A stretch of DNA of 64,000 bases from Desulforamulus ferrireducens (lineage in GTDB: Bacteria > Bacillota > Desulfotomaculia > Desulfotomaculales > Desulfotomaculaceae). Location: contig NZ_CP019698.1 in the NCBI RefSeq assembly GCF_002005145.1, positions 3,100,001 through 3,164,000 of the forward strand, in the 5' to 3' direction. The notes under the pieces were generated by a model that worked only from the letters and a program-made list of their open reading frames with translations, was not told the origin of the DNA and ran no database searches. The translations under genes and the position numbers were made by a program. This document shows positions 35,147 to 44,530 of the stretch, in pieces (within the stretch, counting starts at the first letter, position 1; every line of letters starts with the position of its first letter).

Positions 35147-36475
35147 TTAAATCGGCTGAGTGGGTAACCAACTATTAGAATCGCTACCGGTACTGTTCTG
35201 TTGAGTTCCACCGGCACTGCCCTGTTGGGGTTTATTTTCCGCAGCCGGGGTTTTATCCCCTGTGGAAGTACCTGGTGGATTAACAATGATCTCTACTTCA
35301 ACATTATCCTTATTATCTTTAGAGCTTTCTGGGTTCTTGGTGGTGCTACCATTAGAAGTGTCCTTCTTGGTACCACTGTTCTTGGTGCTTCCTTTATCCT
35401 CTGACTCCCCAGATTTCTTCTCGGAGTTATTTTTGCTAGGAGTATTGGTATCCGGTTTAGTGGGAAGATAGTTGTTATCACTAGGCTTGGTGGTGGTTTC
35501 GGCAGCCACCTGGCGAGTATCTATATTTTCTTCCCCTAGTACCACATCGTAGACCTTACCTTCTTTAATAATGGACTCAGCCACCATTTTAGCCTGCTGA
35601 GGATCAATGCTCCAGTAGCTGACACCGTTCATGTTTAAGAACTTGCCCGGCATAGTCTGGGTAACAATCTCTACATTACCCAAGTTTTTACCGGCATTGG
35701 CTAAAGCAATCATTTCTGTTAAGCTCAAGTTAGTGTCGACATACTTGTTAATGGTAGGCACCAACTTGGGCAGTTTGGTAATGGTGGAAGGCTGCAACAT
35801 TTCCTTGGCTAAAGCCTTTAAGAACTTCTGTTGACGTTCGGTACGGCTGACATCACCCAGGGCATCACTTCTATAGCGCACATACTGCAAAGCTTTATCA
35901 CCATTAAGCTTCTGCACACCTGGCATAAGGTCAATTTTCTGCAGATCCGGTTCATCATAGGGGTCGTAATGATACATCCTTTTTTCCACATCGATGGTGA
36001 CCCCACCCAAGGTATCCACAATATCCCGGAAGCCCCGTACATTGGTGGTAATATACTTATCTATCTTTAAGCCCACCAGATCGGAGACCACTTCCATGAC
36101 CATCTCCGGTCCACCATAAACATTGGCAGCGTTAATCTTATCATAGCCGTGACCGGGTATCTTTACCCGTGTATCCCGGGGCAAGGAGATCATGGCAATG
36201 CGATTGTGTTCTTTGTCCACACTGACCAGCATTAAAGTATCGGTACGGGTATTCTTTTCCCCCTCACGGGCATCAACCCCCATTAAGAGAAAGTTTACCC
36301 GTTCATCTAAGTCAGCTTCTTGGGTGGTTTCTTCGCCAAAGCTAATGATCGGCTCATTGTTGTTAAAGATGAACTGATTAGCCAGCACATAACCCACACC
36401 CAGCACTAAAACCAGGAAGGAACAAAATATCGTAAAAGGAATTATCTTTAGTTTTCTTCTTTTCTTTCTTTCCAT
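35147..36475 (-). CDS. LytR-CpsA-Psr (LCP) family glycopolymer ligase
   Basis: LCP enzymes move undecaprenyl-linked wall polymers onto peptidoglycan outside the membrane. The N-terminal transmembrane helix (~12-33) is followed by an LCP domain with the FLLMGVDAREGEKNTRTDTL, SLPRDTRVKIPGHGYDKINAA and YVRYRSDALGDVSRTERQQ motifs, including the lipid-phosphate-binding Arg residues. The C-terminal ~110 residues are a low-complexity S/T/N/K/G tail (STKNSGTKKDTSNGSTTKN and similar), likely wall-spanning. The start is ATG at 36475 (442 aa) after GAGGCGG; a 16-codon longer frame lacks a ribosome site. It is 185 bp from the TagA gene. Confidence 0.93.
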   Translation of the reverse strand: MERKKRRKLKIIPFTIFCSFLVLVLGVGYVLANQFIFNNNEPIISFGEETTQEADLDERVNFLLMGVDAREGEKNTRTDTLMLVSVDKEHNRIAMISLPRDTRVKIPGHGYDKINAANVYGGPEMVMEVVSDLVGLKIDKYITTNVRGFRDIVDTLGGVTIDVEKRMYHYDPYDEPDLQKIDLMPGVQKLNGDKALQYVRYRSDALGDVSRTERQQKFLKALAKEMLQPSTITKLPKLVPTINKYVDTNLSLTEMIALANAGKNLGNVEIVTQTMPGKFLNMNGVSYWSIDPQQAKMVAESIIKEGKVYDVVLGEENIDTRQVAAETTTKPSDNNYLPTKPDTNTPSKNNSEKKSGESEDKGSTKNSGTKKDTSNGSTTKNPESSKDNKDNVEVEIIVNPPGTSTGDKTPAAENKPQQGSAGGTQQNSTGSDSNSWLPTQPI

Positions 36476-36513
36476 ATAAGTCACCGCCTCTACATGAAAT
36501 GGCATACAAAGAC

Positions 36514-36543
36514 ATTGTATCACTAATAACAGACATTATTCAA
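36514..36543 (-). promoter_or_regulatory. Sigma-A-type promoter of the LCP gene
   Basis: TTGAAT (36538-36543), an 18-bp spacer and TACAAT (36514-36519) lie on the minus strand, about 40 bp from the LCP start codon. Confidence 0.6.
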
Positions 36544-36611
36544 CGAGTAATAAAATCCTTCTTCACAGATAACCCTGTAAACACACAGGGATTTATCAAA
36601 TAAGACGGTAA

Positions 36612-36641
36612 AACCGTAGAAAAAGTAACATCTCTACGGTT
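36612..36641 (-). terminator. Intrinsic terminator after the TagA gene
   Basis: A 9-bp stem AACCGTAGA/TCTACGGTT with a 12-nt loop and a TTTTACC tail lies 18 nt past the stop. A second weaker stem CCCTGT/ACAGGG lies at 36573-36590. Confidence 0.7.
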
Positions 36642-36659
36642 AAAAATATCACAAATGTA

Positions 36660-37391
36660 TTATATTTTTAAAACATACCGTTTTATAACCAAAGCTGCAA
36701 ACTTTGGCAGCACCAACTGTCTTCGCCAACGGTGCGGTTCCTTGATTAACCGTCCCAACCACTCCAACTGCAATTTCTGCAGCCAAGGGGAAACCCGCTG
36801 CACTCGCCCGGCTATCACATCCAAACTGCCGCCCACTCCCATGGATACCGGCACCTGCATTTGTTCTTTGTACTTGGCAATAAATTGCTCCTGCCGAGGC
36901 ATACCCAGTGCCACAAAAAGTAAGTGAGGTTTGGCTGCGGCTATTTGAGCCACCACTTCTTGCTCTTCAGCAGGCGGGAAATAGCCATGGTGAGCGCCTA
37001 CGATGTTTAATGCTAAATATTGCTTCTTTAGGTTTGCTGCAGCTTCTTCAGCTACACCGGGAGCTGCCCCCAGCAAATAGACGCCCCAGCCATGTTTTTC
37101 CGCCAAGGGCATTAGATTTAACATTAAATCAATGCCCGTCACCCTTTCCGGCACCGGGGTGCCTGCCATTTTACAAGCCCAGACAATACCTGCGCCATCC
37201 GGGGTGACAAGATCTGCATTATTAACTAAATCCAACCAACTCCGCTCACTTTGTGCACGGTAAAGATATTCTGGGTTTAAGGTAACTACCGATTTAGGTT
37301 TATCCCCCTTCTCTATGAAAGAAGATATTTTTTTAACTGTCTCTTGCATATTTATTCCATCTATTGCAGCTTCTAATAATTGAACACGCAC
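36660..37391 (-). CDS. WecG/TagA/CpsF family N-acetylmannosaminyltransferase
   Basis: This family adds ManNAc from UDP-ManNAc to lipid-linked GlcNAc-diphospho-undecaprenol, the second step of teichoic-type linkage-unit synthesis. The protein (243 aa) shows VVTLNPEYLYRAQ, TPDGAGIVWA, the GWGVYLLGAAPGVAEEAA strand-loop and the FVALGMPRQEQFIAK and SMGVGGSLDVIAGRVQRVSPW signatures. I start at GTG 37391, because GGAGGCG is well spaced and the product begins MRVQLLEAAIDGI as in homologues. An ATG 9 codons upstream is less likely. UDP-ManNAc could come from the WecB-type epimerase at 54.7 kb. Confidence 0.93.
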   Translation of the reverse strand: MRVQLLEAAIDGINMQETVKKISSFIEKGDKPKSVVTLNPEYLYRAQSERSWLDLVNNADLVTPDGAGIVWACKMAGTPVPERVTGIDLMLNLMPLAEKHGWGVYLLGAAPGVAEEAAANLKKQYLALNIVGAHHGYFPPAEEQEVVAQIAAAKPHLLFVALGMPRQEQFIAKYKEQMQVPVSMGVGGSLDVIAGRVQRVSPWLQKLQLEWLGRLIKEPHRWRRQLVLPKFAALVIKRYVLKI

Positions 37392-37422
37392 TCTTTTTCG
37401 CCTCCATATGTTTTCCACATAA

Positions 37423-37451
37423 ATTATACAAATATATTAACCAGCAGCCAA
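37423..37451 (-). promoter_or_regulatory. Sigma-A-type promoter of the TagA gene
   Basis: TTGGCT (37446-37451), a 17-bp spacer and a perfect TATAAT (37423-37428) lie on the minus strand, ~25 bp from the ribosome site. Confidence 0.7.
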
Positions 37452-37589
37452 TGGAAGATAAAAAAATTCACCGACAAGGGTAGGTAAAGAAGGATTTATT
37501 TCCCAAATATATAATTAATTTAGAAACTATCTTGAGGAAGGGGGTTCAAGTAATCTCTTACATTACTATAACAAAAGGAGTGATATGAT

Positions 37590-38489
37590 TTGAAAAGGTT
37601 TATTGGTATAGTCATAATGTTAGCTATTCTACTTTCTTTTAGCAGTGCAGCTACAGCCGAACCAATAAAAATAATGGTGGACGGTAAATACTTAAGTCCC
37701 ACCTCCAGTCCCACCTACATTAATGATCGCCTGATGGTTCCTATGAGATCCATTTTTGAGGCTCTCAATGCCAATGTTACTTGGTATAACGGCGCTGTTA
37801 TAGCCAGTCTGGGAACCACCGAAATTCAACTAAAACCTAATGAAAACTTCGCCAAAATCAATGGTCAAAAGGTAATTATGTCCGTACCCAGCACCGTAGT
37901 AAACGGAGTAACTCTAGTACCTCTACGCTTTATAGGCGAAGCCATGGGAGCAGATGTTGACTGGCTTAATGACTTACAAACAGTATTAATTACTTCTAAA
38001 CAGTTTAAGGAAGATAAAGAACGCTATAAAAGTTACGCAGAATTCCGCACCATGGCCACTGCCTATGAAACCACTAAAGACAAGTTCACATCTTTAAAGG
38101 CATCATACGATCAGTTTGCCGCAATCTTAAATCCGATTATTAATGAAATCAATCCGTTAATATCCAGTAAAAGCAATTCTGTAAAGACCCAAGCATCTGC
38201 TGAACTAAGCAAACTCAAAAATCTAGAAGGTTTAAGCTTAGATATTCAAAGCTTAAGTAATTCTACCATTGCATTAGCCCCTATCAAGAGGCCGATAAGC
38301 GACTTATATACTGGTCTAAAGGTAACCCTTGAACAGTTAGCTAAAGACGGTGTAAACTCAACTACAGAGTCCGGGTGGACTTATATGTTGGAGCAAAAGA
38401 AAAAAACCGAGGATCTTATCGAAACTACCAACCTAAATTTAGTTGAGGAACGAGCAAAGGTATTAGACTATTATAGTAAATATGTGTAA
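37590..38489 (+). CDS. Exported stalk-domain protein, C-terminus cut by IS66
   Basis: A 299-aa secreted protein starting at TTG behind AAGGAG. A signal peptide spans ~1-23 (ends ATAE). Two stalk repeats (copper amine oxidase N-like) follow, with RLMVPMRSIFEALNANVTWY and TLVPLRFIGEAMGADVDWL. The remainder (~150-299) is a helical, coiled-coil-like region (KDKFTSLKASYDQFAAILNP..). The stop codon TAA at 38487-38489 lies inside the left inverted repeat of IS66 (starting 38486), so the original protein was probably longer. The missing 3' part is not seen on the other side of IS66, where IS21 begins. Confidence 0.8.
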   Translation: MKRFIGIVIMLAILLSFSSAATAEPIKIMVDGKYLSPTSSPTYINDRLMVPMRSIFEALNANVTWYNGAVIASLGTTEIQLKPNENFAKINGQKVIMSVPSTVVNGVTLVPLRFIGEAMGADVDWLNDLQTVLITSKQFKEDKERYKSYAEFRTMATAYETTKDKFTSLKASYDQFAAILNPIINEINPLISSKSNSVKTQASAELSKLKNLEGLSLDIQSLSNSTIALAPIKRPISDLYTGLKVTLEQLAKDGVNSTTESGWTYMLEQKKKTEDLIETTNLNLVEERAKVLDYYSKYV

Positions 38490-38590
38490 GCGTCAAATCC
38501 TACGTCACCTGTTGCCAGCACTACGGGTATGCTAACATATATAAAAAGCGCCCAGGAATGGATGAGGGGGATATGGATAACTGGTTCCCC

Positions 38591-40420
38591 CTAAAAAAAT
38601 CCATCACGCAGGGCCGCTTTAAATTCGTTAAATTGTTTTTGAATTAACCTTCTGTGCCGGTCGTCCGACAGGCCCACTGCTTGGTCAAATCCTTCCTCAG
38701 CCAGGTAATAATTAAAGCACTCCGCAAGATCCGGATTTTCTCGTTCCATTTTTGCATAGTGCTTTATCAGGTAATGGTTGAAATCTAAATCAAAGTCTAA
38801 GCGACTACGCTTTCCGTCCAGATATTCCTGGACAAAAGTCATCATAAATTTAATTGCGGTGCCTCTGGACATCTTAGGCATTCTCCTTTGTAAATGCATA
38901 CGGCATTTTTCGGGGATAGCTTCGCCCCAAGGTAATAGGGCATCCAATTCCCCAACTGATGTAGATGGAACAGTTTCAAGTAGGAATTTCATATATTCAA
39001 AGGGCAGCAGCCCGTTTGCTTTGGCGGTTTCTATGATGGAATAAACTACTGAGCTCGATATAGCCCCTTTGACAGCATTGCAGAACAACCAATTTTTGCG
39101 GCCCAAGGCAAAGGGACGCACGGCATTTTCCGCGCGGTTGTTCGAGAGTTCAGTACGCCCGTCAAGGTAGACATTCATTAGCCATTCGCGCTGTTCCAAT
39201 GCATAGTGCACCGCCTTTCCCATAGCGGTTTTGGGAAGGACGGTCAACGTTTGCAGCCAGCCAAAAAAAGCCTCTGCCAGAGGCTTAGATTTCTCTAATC
39301 TCAGTTTGTAGCGTTCTTCAGGGGTTAAACTTTCCCACTGTTCTTCCAGGTGGAAAAGTAAGCCAATGCGCCTAACAGCATCGTTTGCTGATGATACAGC
39401 CCTTTCGCAATTTGGAATAGCCTTAAGGGCATCCTCAAATTTACGTCGCATATGAACCCAACATCCCACAACTGTGACCCCGGGTAATGTGTGATAGGCA
39501 GCATAGCCATCTGTGTGCAGAAAGCCCCTAAAACCCTTTAAAAACTGCCGCGGGTGGGTGCTTGACCGGCTGGGTTGATACTCAAAGAGAACAATCTGCC
39601 GTTTTGTATCCCCACTTGTCCTGTACAACCACATATAGCTGTTTGAAACGGCAGTCTTCCCAGGTTCCCGTAAAACCTGCACTGTACTCTCATCAGCATG
39701 AAGCACATCCTGTGTCAGCAATATGGCCTTCATTCGCTCATAAATGGGCAACAGCCAATCCTCACTGCAGCGGATGACCCAGTTGGCCATAGTCTGGCGG
39801 GAAAGCCGCACCCCCTGCCTTTTCCAGTCTTGCTCTTGCCGGTACAGTGGGATATGCTGAACATATTTTTGTGTTATGATGTGGGCCACTGCAGATGGCG
39901 AAGCAAGGCTGCCGCTGATTAGCAGCTTGGGCATTTCCGCCTTTACTATAGGCACATGGTCGCCATTTTTTTCGCAGTTCCGGCAGGATAGTACGGAACG
40001 TCTATGCTCCACAACCTTGACCTGAGGAGGAATAATTACAAGCTCGCGCCGGGTATCATGTCCCATTTCATGCAGCATCCCACCGCATTCAGGACAAACT
40101 CGTTCTTCTTCGGGAAGTGTATGTTCCACCGTCTCCACCGGCAATACTGACAGGTCATCTTTTCTTTTGCCAATGCGTTTGCGGCGGGCATAGGTAATTT
40201 CTTCGAGCTCCGGCTCGTTTTTTTGTAAATCAGCTTCTTTTTCAACCTCGTCAAACAGACCAAGCTGACCAGGCAAAGTACCCTTTTCGCTTGATGGCCC
40301 AAATTGGCGATGTTTAGAAAGCCGAAACTGTTCCTCGTAAAACTTTACGAGCATCTCCAGTTCGGCTATACGGGCATCCTTTTCAGCTATTATTTCGGTC
40401 CAGTTGTTTGCAGTTTCCAT
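38591..40420 (-). CDS. tnpC: IS66 family transposase TnpC
   Basis: The 609-aa DDE transposase of IS66. A leucine-zipper-like N-terminus (EKDARIAELEMLVKFYEEQF), a zinc finger (CPEC...CRNCE), and the IS66 core with DVLHADESTVQVL (first Asp), LHTDGYAAY (second Asp) and NNRAENAVRPFALGRKNWLF (catalytic Glu) are visible. It is full length and appears functional. The downstream 100 bp hold only the left end of the element. Confidence 0.95.
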   Translation of the reverse strand: METANNWTEIIAEKDARIAELEMLVKFYEEQFRLSKHRQFGPSSEKGTLPGQLGLFDEVEKEADLQKNEPELEEITYARRKRIGKRKDDLSVLPVETVEHTLPEEERVCPECGGMLHEMGHDTRRELVIIPPQVKVVEHRRSVLSCRNCEKNGDHVPIVKAEMPKLLISGSLASPSAVAHIITQKYVQHIPLYRQEQDWKRQGVRLSRQTMANWVIRCSEDWLLPIYERMKAILLTQDVLHADESTVQVLREPGKTAVSNSYMWLYRTSGDTKRQIVLFEYQPSRSSTHPRQFLKGFRGFLHTDGYAAYHTLPGVTVVGCWVHMRRKFEDALKAIPNCERAVSSANDAVRRIGLLFHLEEQWESLTPEERYKLRLEKSKPLAEAFFGWLQTLTVLPKTAMGKAVHYALEQREWLMNVYLDGRTELSNNRAENAVRPFALGRKNWLFCNAVKGAISSSVVYSIIETAKANGLLPFEYMKFLLETVPSTSVGELDALLPWGEAIPEKCRMHLQRRMPKMSRGTAIKFMMTFVQEYLDGKRSRLDFDLDFNHYLIKHYAKMERENPDLAECFNYYLAEEGFDQAVGLSDDRHRRLIQKQFNEFKAALRDGFF

Positions 40421-40474
40421 ATCTCCATATTCTCATGGAAAACTTTGAAAAGCAAGTTATTTTTTGCATATTTT

Positions 40475-40828
40475 TTATGTAATTCTTTTTCCCAGCAATT
40501 CTTCTCGCCTTAGCTTTAATGCCACCCTTGTCCCACCTAATAGGATTGACAATTCCTCACCTGTTAGCACAAGGGTCTGTTCTTCACCGGACGTTGGCCA
40601 CCGAAAATGTCCTTTTTCCAGACGTTTGAAGTGAAGCCAGAACCCGTCGCCATCCCATTCCAATATTTTTATGCGGTCGCGGCTTCTGTTGCAGAATACG
40701 AACAGTGCCCCGTCACATGGGTCAAGTTTGAAACTCCCTTCCACAATGGCCGCAAGCCCGTTGATGCTTTTCCGCATATCTGTGTGACCGCAGGCGAGAA
40801 ATACCCGTTTTCCGGCCAGGCTTAGCAT
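40475..40828 (-). CDS. tnpB: IS66 accessory protein TnpB
   Basis: A 117-aa IS66 TnpB (Orf2). The motif MRKSINGLAAIVEGSFKLDP then LFVFCNRSRDRIKILEWDGDGFWL is diagnostic. It is needed for transposition in IS66 elements; its biochemical role is unclear. It overlaps tnpA by 7 bp. Confidence 0.93.
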   Translation of the reverse strand: MLSLAGKRVFLACGHTDMRKSINGLAAIVEGSFKLDPCDGALFVFCNRSRDRIKILEWDGDGFWLHFKRLEKGHFRWPTSGEEQTLVLTGEELSILLGGTRVALKLRREELLGKRIT

Positions 40829-41214
40829 AGCTGTTTAAACAGGCCAAGCAGTGCGGCTATCTTTTCTACCGGATAGGCGCTGTCCGCAGCAATCCGCATT
40901 CCTCCAAGTTCAATGCGGATTTCACTCTGTTTGGCATCGTTGTGGACAGGAAACTTTTCAGGTGCGTCTGTAATTTTCAATTCGGCAAATCCTGGTGGGA
41001 CTAGGCAAGGCAGCTTTGCGTGCTCAGTTCGAATTTCTGTTAGTTGTTCACAGGCAGCCTCTCGCAGCTTCCTTTGCCAATAGTAGTAGGTGTTTTCACG
41101 GAATCCCTCGTTTGCACAGAAGGCTTTAATACTAAGGCCGCTTTCATTTTTTCTGCGCACGATCTGTGCCCAGTGTGCCAGGCGGTATTCCGCAGCAATT
41201 TCTCTAGTATTCAT
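40822..41214 (-). CDS. tnpA: IS66 accessory protein TnpA
   Basis: A 130-aa IS66 TnpA (Orf1) with an N-terminal helix-turn-helix (RRKNESGLSIKAFCANEGFRENTYYYWQRKLRE) that probably binds the element ends. It is the first gene of the IS66 operon. The 115 bp upstream to the right inverted repeat contain no other gene. Confidence 0.9.
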   Translation of the reverse strand: MNTREIAAEYRLAHWAQIVRRKNESGLSIKAFCANEGFRENTYYYWQRKLREAACEQLTEIRTEHAKLPCLVPPGFAELKITDAPEKFPVHNDAKQSEIRIELGGMRIAADSAYPVEKIAALLGLFKQLC

Positions 41215-41438
41215 ATTGCTGATACTCCTGTTCGTCTTGAATTACCACTAGTGGTTTTTCAAGTTTTTCATAGCCCAGTGTATCAGTTTTGTATGTGTGA
41301 TTCTAGGTGACGGCGGGTTTGTCGCTTACATGGTTTTGTCAACACAAAAGTTGACCACTTGTGATAAAGTAAAAGTTGACCGGCCCCGATATTAAATGGT
41401 AAAGTGACAGATAATTCTGCCTACAATAGCACTTATCA

Positions 41439-42215
41439 TTATTCATTATTAAGTTGTTGAGATGTGTTTGCTATGGATCTTTGCTGCAGGGTTTCACGAA
41501 AACGATAGCTTTCGCCGTTCATTAGATGGATATCAGCCCTGTGGGTTAAACGATCAATCAAGGCCTCGGTCATGCGCACATCTCCAAAAACCTCGGGCCA
41601 CTTTTCAAAGTCCAGGTTGGTTGTAACAATGATGCTGCCAAGCTCATGCCTGGTTGAGCAAAACTGAAATAATAGTTCAGCACCGGTTTTACTAAATGGA
41701 ATATAGCCAAGTTCATCCAATATTACCAGTTCGTCACGCATCCACTCCTTTTCCAGCTTTAGTAAACGGTGTTCTTCGCGGGCGGTTACTAACTCCTCCA
41801 CCCAGCGGGCGGCTTGATAAAATCTTACCTTGCGGCCTTGCTGACAAGCAGCCAAGCCAAGGGCAGTGGCTAAATGAGTCTTTCCTGTTCCGGAATTACC
41901 CATGAAAATTATGTGACGTTTTTCTTCTATGTATTGGCCCTGGGTTAAAGCCAATATACGGGTTTTGCTAACACTGGGTATCAGACTGAAGTCAAAGGTT
42001 TCCAGGTTTTTAACCTGTGGAAAACGTGCCTGCTTTATCCTGCGGGCTACGGTGTTTTCTTCTCGCTGGTCTAGTTCATATCGCAGTAAAACACTTAAAA
42101 ATTCCAAGTGGTTAAAATCCCTGTCCTGTGTTTCCCGCAGCAGATCGGACAGTGCCTTGGCTGCTGCCGGCAGTCTTAACTCCTTTAGATAATGGGAAAC
42201 CGTCATTATGTTCAT
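41439..42215 (-). CDS. istB: IS21 helper ATPase IstB
   Basis: A 258-aa DnaC/DnaA-like AAA+ protein that selects targets and activates IstA. Walker A is FMGNSGTGKTHLATAL and Walker B ELVILDELGYIPF. The C-terminus EALIDRLTHRADIHLMNGESYRFRE is typical. It is intact and overlaps istA. Confidence 0.95.
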   Translation of the reverse strand: MNIMTVSHYLKELRLPAAAKALSDLLRETQDRDFNHLEFLSVLLRYELDQREENTVARRIKQARFPQVKNLETFDFSLIPSVSKTRILALTQGQYIEEKRHIIFMGNSGTGKTHLATALGLAACQQGRKVRFYQAARWVEELVTAREEHRLLKLEKEWMRDELVILDELGYIPFSKTGAELLFQFCSTRHELGSIIVTTNLDFEKWPEVFGDVRMTEALIDRLTHRADIHLMNGESYRFRETLQQRSIANTSQQLNNE

Positions 42216-43738
42216 GCCCCAACACCACCTTTAAGCAAGCTGGCATAACGGTGCAGCTGGGTAGGGGCTATTTGACTTGGCGTTATGCTTACCGGTGTTC
42301 GGGCAATGCTTTCCGGTTTTGAAGGTGGCCTGTCGATAATATCCGCCAATTGTTCTACCTCTGCCGGCAACAGCCTGCTTTGTTCCAGTGCCAGAATTAA
42401 GGCGCTGCTTAATATGTGGACAGGATAGCGGCGCAGCAGTAACAATACATTTACAAAACGCCGGTCGCCTTCTGCCGGGTCAATTCGCTGTACAGCCTGA
42501 TGGTACTGGGCAAAGGGGGCGGGAAGATTAGCCTGCCGTACCGGTTTGGCTTGGCCAACAGAGCGAGGTTTTCTTTCTAGTAGTTTTAGGTAATGTTCCA
42601 GCCGGAACTTTTGTTTGCCTGCCTCGTAACATCGTTCATGGGTAGCCAGCTTGGTTTGTTGATAGTAGATTTCAATTTTATCTACATAGCCTTTGACGGT
42701 AACCATTTTACCTGTGTACTCAGTGGGCACAGAATACTGGTTTCGGTCAAACTGCACCAGGCTAAAGCGGTTTACTTTTGCCTCTTTTCTAGTGCAGCAG
42801 TCAAATGTATGAACAGAGAGGGGTAACAGCTTGTCCTGTTCAAGTGTAAAGGCTTCCCAGAAACTTTGCCGATTGCGGCCCCTTGGTTTTGTGTTAAGTT
42901 TCCGGCAGCGTCCCTCGATCCAGTTGTTAAGGGCATCTATCGTAGGAAATTCAGGTACCGGTGTAAAAATGTGCCACTTAACATAGCGAGCCAAGCTCTC
43001 AACGCCGCCTTTTTCATTACCCTTGGCACGGTTACAAAAGTCACTGTCAAAACCATGATGGGCGCGAAACTTGATAAAAGCATCCTGTTCTTCCCGTTTA
43101 CGACCTACCAGCATACGTTTAACGGCGGTCTTTAGATTATCATAAAGAATGCTTTGCGGGACCCCATTGAAAAATGCAAACGCCTTTTCGTGAGCATCGA
43201 AAAATGCTTCTTGCCTCTGATGTGGATAAAATCTGACGTAGAAAGCTTTGCTGTTGCTGAAGCGTATTAGAAATACATCGCCGTTAATATCCCGGTCGTT
43301 GATTTTAACCGTGGCAGGAGTCCAATCACATTGGGCACGGCCAACCGGATCATGTTCCAGGGGAACATATGTTTCGGCACGTTCGATATTCAGTTGTTGC
43401 TTAATTTCCCTGACCCAGCCCCGGACGGTTGAATCACAGCCGGTAAAGCCTTTCTCTTCTTGAAGGCGTTCAAAGATACGGCTGGCGGTGTAACGTTGTT
43501 TGGGTGGAGCATTAAGGTTTTCAACTATCCATTCGCGGATAATTGGTAAAAACTGTTCCTTAAGCGGTGCGGGTGGGGAAACTTTTCGTTTGTAACGTGT
43601 GACCTCTTCCACAGAACCATAAAGTATTTTGCGGATGGTCTGCCGGGCAAGACCAGTTTCTCTAGAAATTTGTCTTATTGATTTGCGTTCCTTGATGTGA
43701 AGATCTTTGATATACTTATAAGTGTCCACCTTGATCAT
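42212..43738 (-). CDS. istA: IS21 transposase IstA
   Basis: A 508-aa transposase. An N-terminal HTH (KERKSIRQISRETGLARQTIRKIL) is followed by an rve-type DDE core with CDWTPATVKINDRD (first Asp), SILYDNLKTAV (second Asp) and EKGGVESLARYVK (Glu). The C-terminal part contains the SLVQFDRNQYSVPTEYTGKMV segment of IS21 transposases. It is intact. Confidence 0.95.
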   Translation of the reverse strand: MIKVDTYKYIKDLHIKERKSIRQISRETGLARQTIRKILYGSVEEVTRYKRKVSPPAPLKEQFLPIIREWIVENLNAPPKQRYTASRIFERLQEEKGFTGCDSTVRGWVREIKQQLNIERAETYVPLEHDPVGRAQCDWTPATVKINDRDINGDVFLIRFSNSKAFYVRFYPHQRQEAFFDAHEKAFAFFNGVPQSILYDNLKTAVKRMLVGRKREEQDAFIKFRAHHGFDSDFCNRAKGNEKGGVESLARYVKWHIFTPVPEFPTIDALNNWIEGRCRKLNTKPRGRNRQSFWEAFTLEQDKLLPLSVHTFDCCTRKEAKVNRFSLVQFDRNQYSVPTEYTGKMVTVKGYVDKIEIYYQQTKLATHERCYEAGKQKFRLEHYLKLLERKPRSVGQAKPVRQANLPAPFAQYHQAVQRIDPAEGDRRFVNVLLLLRRYPVHILSSALILALEQSRLLPAEVEQLADIIDRPPSKPESIARTPVSITPSQIAPTQLHRYASLLKGGVGA

Positions 43739-43856
43739 CCTTTTCTACCTGCCTTTGCTGTTGTCTTGTCAACTCCAGCATAGCAGGTTTGATGGTCAGG
43801 GTGGTCAACTTTTTCTTTAGCATTTTCTTTTCTGGTGGTCAATTTTTATTCTAGCA

Positions 43857-44366
43857 AATACACTCACCCGTCCAACAAACTAGTACCACCAGATTCGGCC
43901 AGTCATTAAACAGTGGCTCCAAGAGATAAAAATTTCCTGCCAAACAACTCTTGTGCTTGCCAACTGGGTTACCCTGTACGGTTTTACACCGCCTCGGGGT
44001 TGGTTGCGGAACTGCTGTAGGTGCAAAAGGAACACGACTGGACAAGTTTGAAAAAAGGTGGTTAGGGTACGATCTGGTTTTGATTAATGAATTAGGGTAT
44101 ATAAGAGGGAGCCGAGTTGTTCTTCCGTTTTGTGGCTTCACGCTATGAACGGGAATCCGTGATGATTACGACAAACCTCGGGTTCGCAGAATGGTCCCAG
44201 GTGTTTGGTGATGAAATGCTTAGTCATATCTTGGTCATGAACAACGAAAGTTATAGATTCTGTGAGAGTATGAGACGCAGGAACGATGACTAACATTGCT
44301 CAATATATGCATCTGGGGTGGTCCCCTATTTCATGACTACATGGTCCCTTTTTGATTGACAAACAC
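43857..44366 (+). mobile_element. Decayed IS21-type remnant
   Basis: The segment next to the intact IS21 holds a broken istB-like sequence and an IS21-type end (plus-strand TTTTTGATTGACAAACA, i.e. TGTTTGTCAATC inward) with GGTCCC repeats before it. It differs from the intact neighbour, so it comes from another IS21-family element. The stretch 44367-44530 shows nothing recognisable apart from T/G-rich sequence. Confidence 0.6.
43964..44293 (+). pseudogene. istB-like pseudogene fragment
   Basis: Read across frames, the plus strand encodes VRFYTASGLVAELL, then pieces like KRWLGYDLVLINELGY (Walker B region), FFRFVASRYERESVMITTNL, FAEWSQVFGDEML and MNNESYRFCESMRRRNDD before a stop. These match the C-terminal two thirds of IstB, but an in-frame stop and several shifts break it. 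The Walker A half is missing. Confidence 0.65.
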
Positions 44367-44530
44367 AGTATCTACTGCATACAACCTAAGATACCAGGGT
44401 TGAAAGTACTTTCCAAATAAGAGAGCGAGGAAAACTATTCCCGAACCTAACAATAAACCGCCTCGAAGTGTGATAGGTTTTTGTTGTTGTAACGGTGGTC
44501 TACTTCACAATTAACATTGCTACTTGTGTT

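Larger units (their letters stand above)
38486..41329 (-). mobile_element. IS66-family insertion sequence
   Basis: The element is ~2.84 kb. The left end reads GTAAGCGTCAAATCC and the right end in reverse GTAAGCGACAAACCC, then CGTCACCT in both. These are typical IS66 inverted repeats beginning GTAAGC. It carries tnpA, tnpB and tnpC in the usual order on the minus strand, all intact. No 8-bp target duplication is visible (left flank AAATATGT, right flank ATGGTTTT), so one flank has probably been rearranged or replaced by the adjacent IS21. Confidence 0.92.
41337..43856 (-). mobile_element. IS21-family insertion sequence
   Basis: A ~2.5-kb element with istA and istB overlapping by 4 bp (ATGA). 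Both ends carry multiple copies of AAAAGTTGACC, characteristic of IS21. The left end is TGTCAACACAAAAGTTGACC with a second copy at +40; the right end in reverse is TGCTAGAATAAAAATTGACC with a second copy inward. It lies only 7 bp from the IS66 right end. No clear target duplication is found, so the outer boundaries are approximate. Confidence 0.85.

Noticed and set aside
38478-41337. 8-bp target duplication of IS66
   Set aside because: The flanks AAATATGT and ATGGTTTT do not match, so no duplication is claimed.
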